From assembly GCA_963513935.1 (NCBI GenBank), contig OY740765.1, forward strand, positions 122,269,362 through 122,333,361: 64,000 bases of DNA, in the 5' to 3' direction. Position 1 is the first letter of the stretch. Each line of letters starts with the position of its first letter. The stretch comes from Aphrophora alni. Lineage: Eukaryota > Arthropoda > Insecta > Hemiptera > Aphrophoridae. The position numbers and the translations under genes are program-made. Positions 46,935 through 61,510 of this stretch are shown piece by piece. Under the pieces are notes generated by a model. The model was not told where the DNA came from, made no database searches, and saw only the letters and a list, made by a program, of their open reading frames with translations.

Positions 46935-48475
46935 GTTATAAGGTCCCGGAAAAAAGCAAAAGAAAACGGTTACAGGCAAAGACAGGATTCGGGGCCGCAG
47001 ATCAAAATGTAAAAAATAAAATCAAAACAGAGAAACCTTTAGAAAACTTTTCAAAAATTAAAAATCCAACAGTAAAATCAGTAGGGAAATTACAAAACAT
47101 TTCATGCGATATTAGGGAAGAGTTAATGACAGAAGGCGAAAATATCAACATTCAAACAAAATTATTAGAAAAATGTCCGGAAATAAACGTCAAAATTCAT
47201 CAAACAAATATAAAAGTTTTAGTAGACACGGGAGCGCAGTGGTCGTGTATACAAGCTGAGTATTTGGAGGAGTTAAAAAGACGGGGAAACAAATTTTTAG
47301 AATTACCAGTTTATAACGGCGAAGTAGTAACAGCCATTAAACAGAAAAAACAAAGAGTTTCAAAACAAGTATCAATACCCGTGCAATTTAACGACAGAGT
47401 AGTAGATATAAAATTTCTGGTAGTACCAAAGTTAACTAGTTTAGGTATATTAGGATGTAATAGCCTATTCGAGTTAAACGCGAAAATTAATATGGAGGAA
47501 AAATACGTAATAATAAATGTAGAAGGGGAAAACAGAAAAATAAATTTCATCGAAGAAGCTAAAAAAGTAACTTCAAAAACCAATCTATTAAATAGATTGG
47601 ACATAGAACAACCGTCAGCTAAAATCTGTGTACGGAAATTGCGAAATCAAATTAGCAATATAGGAGGTCCAAATACTATAATGCGAGCGAATGGGGCGTT
47701 ATATGTTACTACATTACCCAGTGTAGAAGTAAAAAACGAGGGTACCGAACGTGACCAAGCCGAACGTGACAAAGGGGGAGAAAATACCAGAATTGACCAA
47801 ACAGGACGTGTAAACAAAAAACGTGACGGGAGGAAAGAAAAAACCGAAGCCGACAACACCGAACGAGACAATACAGGAAGGAACAGGAGAAGGGAAAACT
47901 TAGAGAGGGGAAGGGAGTTTGAACTCAAAGGAAAACAGGAGATAAACCTTAGAAACCAAAACACGGTCGAAAGGAAGATGCCAATTCAAGGAAGGAACTT
48001 TAAAATCCAAAAAGAGATTAAAAGTGGAGCAACCTATCCAAGAAGAAGCAGGAAGAAGAGCGAAGCGAGCGAGAAAAGGGAAGAACTATATCCAAAAAAG
48101 CTTCAGAGTCGTGAGTTATTCGTACAAGGGCTAAGCAAAGTCGTCGTAAATAAAGAAGTAAGTCTTAAGCACCAAATACAAAATGGAGACCACGCAAAAA
48201 TGAAGGGATCACTGGTAAACATACCTAAGTTCGAAATGAGCTTAATTCCAAAAGGGGAGTCCAGTAGTCAATCAAACCCAAACCTGAATAAGTTAGGAGC
48301 GAACGAAACAAAAAAGTTCAAAAATCTAGAGGTAACCAAAAAGGTTAAATTCAAAACAAAAGTAAAGCATAGTCAAAAAAGGAAGGGGAAAAATAAATTT
48401 AAGTTAAAAAGGAAGGGAAACGTATTCGTAAAACTAAAAATAAAAAATAAACCAACGGTAAAGTTAAAAAACTAG
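46931..48475 (+). CDS. pro: Pro frame, family B copy 1: aspartic protease plus basic unknown domain (intact)
   Basis: Translated as the -1 extension of Gag; an internal ATG at 47126 would give 449 aa, but fusion is more likely. Counting from 47126, DTGA is at residues 34-37 (VLVDTGAQWSC) and the second loop LGILGCN at 106-112, the retroviral-type aspartic protease pattern. The usual Asp of that loop is Asn. Residues 130-449 are a Lys/Arg-rich region with ISNIGGPNTIMRANGALYV, a module also seen in family A, and a very basic tail with KKVKFK and KLKIKNKPTVKLKN. Nothing matches reverse transcriptase, RNase H or integrase. The protease would cut Gag; the basic domain may bind nucleic acid (inference). 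Confidence 0.88.
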   Translation, partial: LGYKVPEKSKRKRLQAKTGFGAADQNVKNKIKTEKPLENFSKIKNPTVKSVGKLQNISCDIREELMTEGENINIQTKLLEKCPEINVKIHQTNIKVLVDTGAQWSCIQAEYLEELKRRGNKFLELPVYNGEVVTAIKQKKQRVSKQVSIPVQFNDRVVDIKFLVVPKLTSLGILGCNSLFELNAKINMEEKYVIINVEGENRKINFIEEAKKVTSKTNLLNRLDIEQPSAKICVRKLRNQISNIGGPNTIMRANGALYVTTLPSVEVKNEGTERDQAERDKGGENTRIDQTGRVNKKRDGRKEKTEADNTERDNTGRNRRRENLERGREFELKGKQEINLRNQNTVERKMPIQGRNFKIQKEIKSGATYPRRSRKKSEASEKREELYPKKLQSRELFVQGLSKVVVNKEVSLKHQIQNGDHAKMKGSLVNIPKFEMSLIPKGESSSQSNPNLNKLGANETKKFKNLEVTKKVKFKTKVKHSQKRKGKNKFKLKRKGNVFVKLKIKNKPTVKLKN

Positions 48476-49294
48476 AAATAAAGGTTAGGATAGTAAAATA
48501 ATAGTAAACATAAAGGAGAATAGGTAAATTCGTAAATTCATAATCATAAACATCGTCCATAATAATATGTAATAAATCCAAAAAGAATAAAGTTCAGAAT
48601 AAATCATAACGGTAGATAAAAACCAGCTGTTTCGATAAAAGCGAGGGGGAGAATTGGGACAAGTTGCGTAGGTCAGTTAATAAATAAACAAGCATCCGGA
48701 AGACATGAAAATTGTACAGTAATTAAGGAAGAGAGGGGTTCTTTCGTTATATCAATAACGGAAATAAGAAATGTCAACATTCAAAGGAATTTCAATCTGT
48801 TACTTGGCGTAATCTAACCTAGCGCGAAATCAATTAAAAGTAAGGATGGCTTGATTTATGTAACTTACCTTAGTGCAAAAGTGATTAAATTTGTGTCAAA
48901 ATTTATAATTTTAAAAAAGTTAGGATAAAGTGTAAATGTGTATAACTATGTATAATCATGCTAAATAGACTGTTTCAGATGAAAGAGAGACGAAATGAAC
49001 TATCGAACATGAAAAATATATATGTATTTGTATAAAATAAGGATTGTTTTCATATGAATATGTCATGTTTATTACCATGTTTTTGAAAATTATATATGTC
49101 ACCAATTAATCATTTATGTTAGAAATAGGCTTGTTTTATAGATAGTAAGTTTTCATGGTATATAGATAATTATGTTTTTCAAATAGAAAAGAAGTAAATA
49201 TGTAAAGAGAATAGAAAAATTTAAGGAACATAAAATTTTAAAATCTAAAAAAGGGATTTTAATGTCAAAATTTTAAGTTTTTGAGAGGGGAATT
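48476..49294 (+). other. 3' noncoding part of family B copy 1 with polypurine tract
   Basis: AT-rich, with no supported gene. Ends GAGAGGGGAATT (49283-49294) directly before the next LTR, the plus-strand primer position. Confidence 0.8.
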
Positions 49295-51701
49295 TGCAAC
49301 GGTTTAATTGAACCGCCTGCAAGGAGCAATTTTGGAAAAGAGCTAAATTCCAAAATTTCAATTAAATCAAATAATAATTGTAGAAATGACAAAAACATTT
49401 CTAAAAATAAAGTAACACATGTAAAATTAAAGGGAATATGTAAGTTAGCCAAGCCAAGGTCACGCGCCTTGACAGGAAATATCTAGCGTTCCGGATTGAA
49501 CATGAATTCGTCCATATGTTTCTAATGCAAAAAACATCAAAATCCGAAAACTTAAATTAAAATGATATAATCGTGTAGAGCTAGGAAAACCTAATAATAA
49601 ATAATAAGAGAATAAACTCGTCAAATTAATAATAAAAAAGTTATAGCCATAATAAAACGTCATAAAACATAAAAAACCCTTAAAATAAAGAAATTCCAAA
49701 ATCTAATAATAACAACGCATAACCATAATATAAACTAGAAATAAATAAGACTCGAAATCAAAATTTAATAAAAGACCATAAAGTAATTAAATAATAAATA
49801 ACCAAAAATGCAGAAAGTACCGTAACTTGTGAAACCCAGAAGCGAGGAAGAAGAGGAAAGCAGTTTTGGAACTTTCAGCATCAGAGGAACAACTTGCAAA
49901 AAGAAGATTTTCAAAATTTCCAAAATTGGAAAAACTAAATTTTGAAAACTTACGAAATTTTCAAATCTCCGTAAAAGAAAAAATATATGTCGTATCGCTA
50001 CAAATGAAGATGGAAAATCATCAGGGAAAGAAGGGCTTCAAAATGAAATCACCCAGAAGAAGATCGAGCGAAGCGAACGGGATATATGAAGAAAAGAAGA
50101 ATTCGCAAGTAAAAAATTATGAATTTCAGGAATCAACTTGTCTTGAACGTCGTGCGCATAGTAGGCAGTAGACGCATGGAAAGGGAAAGTTACCAACTTC
50201 AACACAAATCCACCATAAGAAATTAAACTAATTATAACAAATAATAATAGGAATAGATAATTTAAAATAAGAAAAATAGACAAACAATAGAAGAATAAGC
50301 CAAGGAAAGTTCATCGTAGTGCAAATAAATAAATAAAATTAATTAAATTATGAAATAAAACAGTAACAATAATCAGTGAAGGTTGGCCACACTGAAAGGC
50401 CTAAAATTCGACGAGTTAACTTTCTTCAAGTTAATTCGACAGTCTCGTTTAGTACCAGCTCCAGGGAAGTCTTCTAATAGCAGCTCCAGGAAAGATCACC
50501 AACTTTACTCAAGTCTGAACAGGAAATCGTCGTGAAAATATTGTCAACGCTCTGTACTTCGCCAGGTTAATAACGGTGCCTACAGAAAGGATCGGCCTTG
50601 CAGGAGACAACGTGACATCCTACAACAGCTTAGTAGAAGAGATCTTCACTACGGACTCCGGCAAACATTCTTCTAGAATTTGTCGTCATCAACAGATTCT
50701 TCGAGAACTGGACTTCGAGATATTCTAGACAACTCTCAGAAAACATCTCCAAGATCCTCAAACACTCTCAGAATCAGGACGAGCGGACTTGTGCACTCCA
50801 CAAAACAAGGTACTGCATAAATCAAGCTTTTTTAATAAATAAAATATTTTTTAATAAACTTGAATTACGTCCAAAATTATTAAACTCAATAAAGTTAAAT
50901 AATAACATTTTAAAGACAAAGTAAAGTCAAAATAAAGCCAATTTTAAATTCATTCAAATAAAGAGATATAAAATACAATAAAATTCGAGTCCAATAATAA
51001 AGCAAAAGTAACAGATTGGAAAGGAATAAATAATAGGATTCATATTTATGTGTATTAGAATAAGAATATCAATTTGTTAGTTTTAGTTATTGTTAAAATT
51101 GTTTAATATAGTAGATTTTCAGTTTGTTAAAAGAGAAAGCATTTAATATAAATTGTCAGAAAAGGCGACATTAATTGTTGTAAAAGATTCGAAAGAAATC
51201 CATTGTTTCTCAAAATAAAAATTAAATTGTAGACTCTTAAATAAATTTGTTAAATTTCATTGTTGAATATTTTAATTAAATCTAACCCATTCAAAGAAAC
51301 TCATTACATTAGAAAGAATAAAAAGTAAGTGCTCACCAAGTATAAAGTTAAAAATTCAAAACAGAGCAAATTTTGGTGTTAATGAATTAAAGAGCTCCAA
51401 AGGGCACACCCTTTGAAAAAGAGTCTGGAGTTTTAAGAAAGGTAAGCTAGTATAAGAAGTGAATATATTAATATAGTAAAATTTCCTGTGTTAGCATAAG
51501 TTGATTAAAATAAATTATTCTTGTGTGACATAAGGAATCAAGAGCCTTATCAAAACTATTAAACTGCGAAAGAATCACTCTCTAAAAATAAAAGTAGGAG
51601 GGGTTGTAGTTGGGGTAAGGTCTTGCAAGCGAGTGCTTGTCCCCGTAGAGGGGCTGTCTGTCAAAGAACCAGTCAACAGCAGGGGGGGGGGGTGCGTTGC
51701 A
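49295..51701 (+). mobile_element. shared middle LTR of family B array (LTR-B2)
   Basis: TGCAACGG at 49295 follows a polypurine tract, and GCGTTGCA at 51701 precedes a primer-binding site, so this one LTR serves as 3' LTR of copy 1 and 5' LTR of copy 2. It differs from LTR-B1 by one extra G in the terminal G run and very little else. Confidence 0.92.
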
Positions 51702-51871
51702 AGTGGCGTCCAACAGCGTAGGCTCGAAAGTAACCAAACAAAAAATTGTTAAAATTACTTTAGGGTTGAAAACGAACAGCTTAAATTCATTAAAATCAAA
51801 ATTAAAACTTAAAACTAAAACTTAAATAAATAAACAGTAGTAAACCTAATAAATAAATCTAATAAAAAAAA
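51702..51871 (+). promoter_or_regulatory. primer-binding site and leader, family B copy 2
   Basis: TGGCGTCCAACAGCG at 51704-51718, as in copy 1. Confidence 0.85.
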
Positions 51872-53143
51872 ATGGCAGCTCCGAAAGAAACAGAAACGGA
51901 AATGCAGAAGTTCATGAGATATTTCCAGGCGAAAGAAAAAGAACGCGAAGCTAGGGAAGAGGCAGATAAAAAAGAACGCGAGGAGAGAGAAAAAGCACGC
52001 GAATCGGAGAGGAAAAAAGAGAAAAAAGAACGCGAAGCTAGGGAATTAGAAAGGGAGACTAGGGAAAACGAAGAGAAAAGGGAACGCGAAGCGAAAGAAA
52101 GAGAAAGCGAAGCTAGGGAATTAGCACGCGAAGAAAGCGAACAAGCGAGTAGGGAAGAACTCTTACAAGCTGTAGGCGGTTTAGGAGAAGACGTAAAGAA
52201 AAATTTTGAAGCAATTCAAAATAGAGTCGGAAATTGCGAAGACGAAATAGTCGTTTTGAAAGGGGAAATTCAGGAAATAGGGGAAACAATTAAAGGTCAG
52301 GATGACAAAATTAAACAAAATAAAGTTAATTGTGAAACGTTAAGCAAAAATATAAAATCGTTAGAAACCAAAATGAGACAGACAAGTATAGGGCAAAATT
52401 TAGTAGGGGCTGGGAGAAGCGTAGTGTACGTACAACCCGGTGCAGCAGGAAATAAAACTGTCGAATTTTGGGGAAGTTCTAAAGAAAGTCCAATGAAATT
52501 TCTAGCCGAAATAGAAGAGATTTTCATGGAAATCGATCCACAATTAGACGAAGGGGAGAAATTAAAAATCGTGGAACGACACATAAAAGGGCCGGTAATA
52601 GAATGGTGGAACGTAATAAAAGATAATAAAGATAGATACGGACAATTTAGGGTTAAATTTATAAAAAATTATTGGGGATATCAAGCCCAGCAACATATCC
52701 GAAATTTAATTGAAAACGGACAATATCGTGATACAGGATATATGTCAAGAGTTAATTATTTTTGCAAAATGGTGGCTAAAGGACAATATCTTGATCCACC
52801 AATCCCAGAACAATTTATGATTAATAGAATCATGCGACATTTTGAACAAAAGGTACAATTTGCGAGTATAGGAAGTCATAGCGAAACCGTTGAAAGCGCG
52901 ATAGAATTTCTTAGAACGTTTGAAACGATGGAAGGCGAACCACGTAGGGAAAATCGAGAAGAAAGACCAGCGTATAAGGGGAACCTTGATAGGAAAATGG
53001 CAGGAGCCATGGACTCTCAAACCTATCCTAGAACACCTAACCTTAGATCCTATGGGAATAGACCGCAAACAAACCAAAACCAAAGTAACCAAAAACCCAA
53101 TCCTACACTACCTAACAATCCGAGACCCAGTCCAAAAAACTAG
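51872..53143 (+). CDS. gag: Gag, family B, copy 2 (intact, 423 aa)
   Basis: Same protein as the 45663-46934 copy, with an identical translation, offset by 6209 bp. The lack of any amino-acid change between two 423-residue copies means the duplication is very recent or is being homogenised. Domain order, lack of zinc knuckle and the terminal AAA AAC TAG are the same. Confidence 0.92.
   Translation: MAAPKETETEMQKFMRYFQAKEKEREAREEADKKEREEREKARESERKKEKKEREARELERETRENEEKREREAKERESEARELAREESEQASREELLQAVGGLGEDVKKNFEAIQNRVGNCEDEIVVLKGEIQEIGETIKGQDDKIKQNKVNCETLSKNIKSLETKMRQTSIGQNLVGAGRSVVYVQPGAAGNKTVEFWGSSKESPMKFLAEIEEIFMEIDPQLDEGEKLKIVERHIKGPVIEWWNVIKDNKDRYGQFRVKFIKNYWGYQAQQHIRNLIENGQYRDTGYMSRVNYFCKMVAKGQYLDPPIPEQFMINRIMRHFEQKVQFASIGSHSETVESAIEFLRTFETMEGEPRRENREERPAYKGNLDRKMAGAMDSQTYPRTPNLRSYGNRPQTNQNQSNQKPNPTLPNNPRPSPKN
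53134..53140 (+). promoter_or_regulatory. -1 ribosomal frameshift heptamer A AAA AAC (family B copy 2)
   Basis: Same phased heptamer abutting TAG. The possible stem GGTCCCGGA/TTCGGGGCC lies 10 bases downstream (53151-53159 and 53197-53205). Confidence 0.85.
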
Positions 53144-54684
53144 GTTATAAGGTCCCGGAAAAAAGCAAAAGAAAACGGTTACAGGCAAAGACAGGATTCG
53201 GGGCCGCAGATCAAAATGTAAAAAATAAAATCAAAACAGAGAAACCTTTAGAAAACTTTTCAAAAATTAAAAATCCAACAGTAAAATCAGTAGGGAAATT
53301 ACAAAACATTTCATGCGATATTAGGGAAGAGTTAATGACAGAAGGCGAAAATATCAACATTCAAACAAAATTATTAGAAAAATGTCCGGAAATAAACGTC
53401 AAAATTCATCAAACAAATATAAAAGTTTTAGTAGACACGGGAGCGCAGTGGTCGTGTATACAAGCTGAGTATTTGGAGGAGTTAAAAAGACGGGGAAACA
53501 AATTTTTAGAATTACCAGTTTATAACGGCGAAGTAGTAACAGCCATTAAACAGAAAAAACAAAGAGTTTCAAAACAAGTATCAATACCCGTGCAATTTAA
53601 CGACAGAGTAGTAGATATAAAATTTCTGGTAGTACCAAAGTTAACTAGTTTAGGTATATTAGGATGTAATAGCCTATTCGAGTTAAACGCGAAAATTAAT
53701 ATGGAGGAAAAATACGTAATAATAAATGTAGAAGGGGAAAACAGAAAAATAAATTTCATCGAAGAAGCTAAAAAAGTAACTTCAAAAACCAATCTATTAA
53801 ATAGATTGGACATAGAACAACCGTCAGCTAAAATCTGTGTACGGAAATTGCGAAATCAAATTAGCAATATAGGAGGTCCAAATACTATAATGCGAGCGAA
53901 TGGGGCGTTATATGTTACTACATTACCCAGTGTAGAAGTAAAAAACGAGGGTACCGAACGTGACCAAGCCGAACGTGACAAAGGGGGAGAAAATACCAGA
54001 ATTGACCAAACAGGACGTGTAAACAAAAAACGTGACGGGAGGAAAGAAAAAACCGAAGCCGACAACACCGAACGAGACAATACAGGAAGGAACAGGAGAA
54101 GGGAAAACTTAGAGAGGGGAAGGGAGTTTGAACTCAAAGGAAAACAGGAGATAAACCTTAGAAACCAAAACACGGTCGAAAGGAAGATGCCAATTCAAGG
54201 AAGGAACTTTAAAATCCAAAAAGAGATTAAAAGTGGAGCAACCTATCCAAGAAGAAGCAGGAAGAAGAGCGAAGCGAGCGAGAAAAGGGAAGAACTATAT
54301 CCAAAAAAGCTTCAGAGTCGTGAGTTATTCGTACAAGGGCTAAGCAAAGTCGTCGTAAATAAAGAAGTAAGTCTTAAGCACCAAATACAAAATGGAGACC
54401 ACGCAAAAATGAAGGGATCACTGGTAAACATACCTAAGTTCGAAATGAGCTTAATTCCAAAAGGGGAGTCCAGTAGTCAATCAAACCCAAACCTGAATAA
54501 GTTAGGAGCGAACGAAACAAAAAAGTTCAAAAATCTAGAGGTAACCAAAAAGGTTAAATTCAAAACAAAAGTAAAGCATAGTCAAAAAAGGAAGGGGAAA
54601 AATAAATTTAAGTTAAAAAGGAAGGGAAACGTATTCGTAAAACTAAAAATAAAAAATAAACCAACGGTAAAGTTAAAAAACTAG
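53140..54684 (+). CDS. pro: Pro frame, family B copy 2: aspartic protease plus basic unknown domain (intact)
   Basis: Identical in translation to the 46931-48475 frame; the internal ATG is at 53335. DTGA and LGILGCN protease motifs and the GGPNTIMRANGA module are present. Both copies being open argues that the protein is under use, or that the array formed too recently for decay. Confidence 0.88.
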   Translation, partial: LGYKVPEKSKRKRLQAKTGFGAADQNVKNKIKTEKPLENFSKIKNPTVKSVGKLQNISCDIREELMTEGENINIQTKLLEKCPEINVKIHQTNIKVLVDTGAQWSCIQAEYLEELKRRGNKFLELPVYNGEVVTAIKQKKQRVSKQVSIPVQFNDRVVDIKFLVVPKLTSLGILGCNSLFELNAKINMEEKYVIINVEGENRKINFIEEAKKVTSKTNLLNRLDIEQPSAKICVRKLRNQISNIGGPNTIMRANGALYVTTLPSVEVKNEGTERDQAERDKGGENTRIDQTGRVNKKRDGRKEKTEADNTERDNTGRNRRRENLERGREFELKGKQEINLRNQNTVERKMPIQGRNFKIQKEIKSGATYPRRSRKKSEASEKREELYPKKLQSRELFVQGLSKVVVNKEVSLKHQIQNGDHAKMKGSLVNIPKFEMSLIPKGESSSQSNPNLNKLGANETKKFKNLEVTKKVKFKTKVKHSQKRKGKNKFKLKRKGNVFVKLKIKNKPTVKLKN

Positions 54685-55503
54685 AAATAAAGGTTAGGAT
54701 AGTAAAATAATAGTAAACATAAAGGAGAATAGGTAAATTCGTAAATTCATAATCATAAACATCGTCCATAATAATATGTAATAAATCCAAAAAGAATAAA
54801 GTTCAGAATAAATCATAACGGTAGATAAAAACCAGCTGTTTCGATAAAAGCGAGGGGGAGAATTGGGACAAGTTGCGTAGGTCAGTTAATAAATAAACAA
54901 GCATCCGGAAGACATGAAAATTGTACAGTAATTAAGGAAGAGAGGGGTTCTTTCGTTATATCAATAACGGAAATAAGAAATGTCAACATTCAAAGGAATT
55001 TCAATCTGTTACTTGGCGTAATCTAACCTAGCGCGAAATCAATTAAAAGTAAGGATGGCTTGATTTATGTAACTTACCTTAGTGCAAAAGTGATTAAATT
55101 TGTGTCAAAATTTATAATTTTAAAAAAGTTAGGATAAAGTGTAAATGTGTATAACTATGTATAATCATGCTAAATAGACTGTTTCAGATGAAAGAGAGAC
55201 GAAATGAACTATCGAACATGAAAAATATATATGTATTTGTATAAAATAAGGATTGTTTTCATATGAATATGTCATGTTTATTACCATGTTTTTGAAAATT
55301 ATATATGTCACCAATTAATCATTTATGTTAGAAATAGGCTTGTTTTATAGATAGTAAGTTTTCATGGTATATAGATAATTATGTTTTTCAAATAGAAAAG
55401 AAGTAAATATGTAAAGAGAATAGAAAAATTTAAGGAACATAAAATTTTAAAATCTAAAAAAGGGATTTTAATGTCAAAATTTTAAGTTTTTGAGAGGGGA
55501 ATT
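54685..55503 (+). other. 3' noncoding part of family B copy 2 with polypurine tract
   Basis: Counterpart of 48476-49294, ending GAGAGGGGAATT (55492-55503). Confidence 0.8.
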
Positions 55504-58070
<2,567 letters not shown>

Positions 58071-58451
58071 AATACGAAAACATACTTTGTTACATGACGA
58101 GAAGCCTCATTTCCCCCATTCCAAGTAATCTACAAAGCCTGCGTTCACTACATACTCGTTTTAAACTCTAGTTTGATTTTCTTTTCTTAAAATATTATAG
58201 CTGCAGAACTTATTATAAGTCATCAAAAAATCTATAGGCTTTCACATCGGCAATAATTATAGTTAATGGCAATGTCAATGGCCATATATGTTTTGATGAT
58301 TTATAACAGGTGCTGGAGCTATATTGTTTTGCGCTGAGGAAATCAAATTAGACTCCAAAAACTGACCTGAAGTGAACGCGAACTTTGAAAACAACGGAAA
58401 GGGAATATATTATATGATACGTCCTCTTCACTGTAATGAAGTACGACATAA
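58071..58451. other. unassigned DNA
   Basis: No supported feature. ACTTTGTTACATGACGAG (about 58084) echoes the foldback arm at 58458 and may be part of a related repeat. Confidence 0.4.
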
Positions 58452-58827
58452 GACTGTACTTTGTTACGCGTGACGAGCAGTCAGTTATAACATAAATACA
58501 ATCATATCAAGCCGACGTAATTTAATCGCTGTGAGTTTTCACTTTCTACTAGTTTTGAACACTCTGCTACGCTACGTGAATCAACAAAACCTATACACCT
58601 TGTCATCACTACTAACTACAGTTTTGAGCGATATCAAAGTATAATGGTGCTTTGTGATTCATGCAGCGTAGAACAAGAACATTATGTTGCGTCGAGTGTA
58701 CCAAAGTAAGTGTTATAAGCTTGTAATAAGTGAACGCACAGATTGACGAGAAGACGTCAGCTTTGTATGATTATATTTATGTTATAACGGGCAAGCTCCT
58801 CATCACGCGTACCAAAGTACATCTGAA
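58452..58827. mobile_element. foldback/MITE-like element with long inverted arms
   Basis: The left arm TGTACTTTGTTACGCGTGAC...TTATAACATAAATACAATCAT...GACGT (58454-58518) is an imperfect inverse of the right arm at 58756-58825 (ACGTCAGC...ATGATTATATTTATGTTATAA...ATCACGCGTACCAAAGTACA). Pairing continues inward: GCTACGCTACGTGAATCA (about 58567) with TGATTCATGCAGCGTAG (about 58657). There is no coding region and no clear target duplication. Confidence 0.7.
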
Positions 58828-61090
58828 GAAGAGGAAAAAGAAGTAGTATTATTGGGATAGGATATTCACGGTAATTAATATTAAAGACTTTTTTCATATA
58901 TGTGTTTTATATTGTATAAAAAATGTGTTACTAATATAAAGATTCAAGTGTCTTGTTATAGTGCTTACGAAATGTGTTTATTATTATTCTCTCAGGTGAG
59001 TCCTCTGTTCTTAGACACTACAATATATCTTTAACACACTATATATAATAATACACACAGAGAGTTATATAATATTCTCATATCTCAGGTTAAACCATGA
59101 CAGCACAGTAGAGTTATATGATAATCTATAACAATATAATATCTTAGGCTAGGTTACGATCACGGTTCATGTAGTAACAAAATGCCACATGTGGATGGGG
59201 GTCGGGCTTTGGGGCTTAGGTTAGGTTAAACACTAATACAAAGAGGCGGAGCTATATGTGTCATGCCCAAAATGGAGCCTCCTGTTGGCCCAATCCTCAA
59301 ATGTATGAATCTCTACTGTTGTTGGTGCAACTACGGGGTAGATTTGACTATGTCACTCGAGCAATGTTAAATGACTGACAATACCTAAATAACGTTTGTT
59401 TCACATTTACTAACATATTTGGCTGTGGAAATAATACTAGTTCCTTTAAAACGAAAATAGCGTCCTCTCTAAGTTAACTTTTTTGTCTTTTTTTTTATCA
59501 ACGATTTTTATCAAAATGTTTTTCTATTTTATTTTAAGACGGTGATTTCAAATTTATTAATATTTGACGTTGGCATAGTACCAGCCCCTTAAAAAATACA
59601 AAAACCATTTTGTTTTTCATTAAAAGAAGGAAACTTTTGTGCATCTTTTAATTTTTTTAAGGTTAATAGTTTTTGAGATATTCATATTATATATTTTAAA
59701 ATATACAAATTTTGATCTTAATTTCACTACACTTTATATAACAATTCTAAACTCAATATCGTTTCTACTTCCAAAGTTATGTTGTTTTTTAAACAAATTT
59801 GCAGATGACTGGAAAACTAAGTGTTCACGGAATGATTTATATTATTATTTTTTCCTTTATTCTGATCCTAAGAATCATTTCCTAAAGTCTGGCAGCTTAC
59901 TTACGGGACAACCTATATATAATAAAAATATGTATAAGCAAAAATGTGTCACTTTTTAGGAAACCGGGTTTATTTTGATTTTCTTATACTATATGTGTTT
60001 GTATTTTATCAAAATAAAATGTAATAATATTGGAATTTCAAATTTTTATTAAATATTAAAAATATAAACTAAAAATATCACCAAAGTCGTAGTTATTAAT
60101 TTAATTTCTTTCGCTGTGTTACATTATACCAGGCATATTTGAATTCCTTTATATATCTGCTTGAATTTTTTTTTCCAGATTTTATCAAAATTTAATGTAG
60201 TCCCTAGTACTGCTTGAATTACAAATTTGTATTGCGTTTTTAAACTATAAATTAAAAATAGCACGGAAGTGTAGTATATAGGTTGAAATTGTGTTTTATA
60301 TCAAAGTTTTTTGTAGCAGTGAAAATGGAGAAGCCCTAATCATATTATTATATCAAGCCATCAAAATTAAAATCATCAAGTATCGAGTACTAGGAGAATT
60401 GGTCTGCCAGGCCGGAATTCGGGGGGGGGGTTGTTTTTTTTCAAATTATTGCATAAAATCTTTTAAAGAAGGAGAACTATATTTTTCGATGACTTTTATG
60501 GAACATTGTTTATACATATATTTCGTTTGGTTCGAAAATTAATAAATTGGTTTCTGTTACACATTTAACATTAGATTGGCTGTTCTTGAAATTACTACCT
60601 AACCTTTAGTGAATACAGGTTTGACAATTTCAAGGCAACGTATCTGTATCAACATCATTTTTCATGTGGTTTTGGGTTAAATCAATCTCTCTTGTCCTTT
60701 TATTATCAGGACTCTCTTGACCTTTCGGTCTTCTTTTTCGACCCTGATGTTGTTAGAATATTTAAAGGCTAGGGAACTTCCTTTTATGCTATTTTCTTCC
60801 TTTATTTTATAAGGCGATAATAACCTAGAATTTTTTTTAATGATAACTTAAAATTTGTTTTAAACAAGAAGACAAACCAGAACCGAGGTAAGGGAGACAC
60901 ATTCCTGTTTAAAATTTACTCTAAATGAATCTTCATATTATATATCGTTGCCAGAACAAGGAAATATATTATTAATAATTAATTGAAATTACTGGTGTTA
61001 AAACATTTCTTTGGGATGTTATATTTAGTCAATCCTGTATGGTTAGACGCGAAGGCGTGTATTTTCAACTTCCGATTCGTAAAGTTTATA
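58828..61090. other. unassigned AT-rich DNA
   Basis: About 2.2 kb. Open frames at 59639-59959 and 60291-60542 show only low-complexity hydrophobic or Lys/Ile-rich translations and are not called. A G11 run near 60421 precedes a T run. Confidence 0.45.
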
Positions 61091-61510
61091 TGATTTATAA
61101 AGGGTGATTTACGAAGAAACGGAGGAACTTTCAGGACGTGTTCTACAGGTGAAAATTAAAAAAAAAAAACGAATATAATTTAAGTGTTGATCCGAAAAAG
61201 CTTAGTTTCTTATCTGTTCGCCATTTTGGTGTTTTTTTTTTTTTTTTTTTTTTTGTAACATAACTTTGGAAATAGGTAGAATATTGAGTTTGAATTTGCT
61301 ACTCACATTTTTCATGTTAACGTTACAAGGATACCAAATATAAATGTATATTTTAAAAATGGAGGCGGTTTAAATTATTTAACTTGGAATTTCTCGAAAA
61401 CCGTTAATTTCACAAAATATTTCCATGAAACAAAATATTTTTCTTTGTACGTCAAAGGATATCCGAGTTGTAATACAAAAACTTTAAAAACTGAAATTCG
61501 ACTTTAATTA
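61091..61510 (+). repeat. probable dispersed repeat fragment
   Basis: AGGGTGATTTACGAAGAAAC, AACTTTCAGGACGTGTTCTA and CAGGTGAAAATTAAAAAAAA followed by a long T run near 61232 resemble a repeat I have seen across insect genomes. Class unknown; no ends found. Confidence 0.3.
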
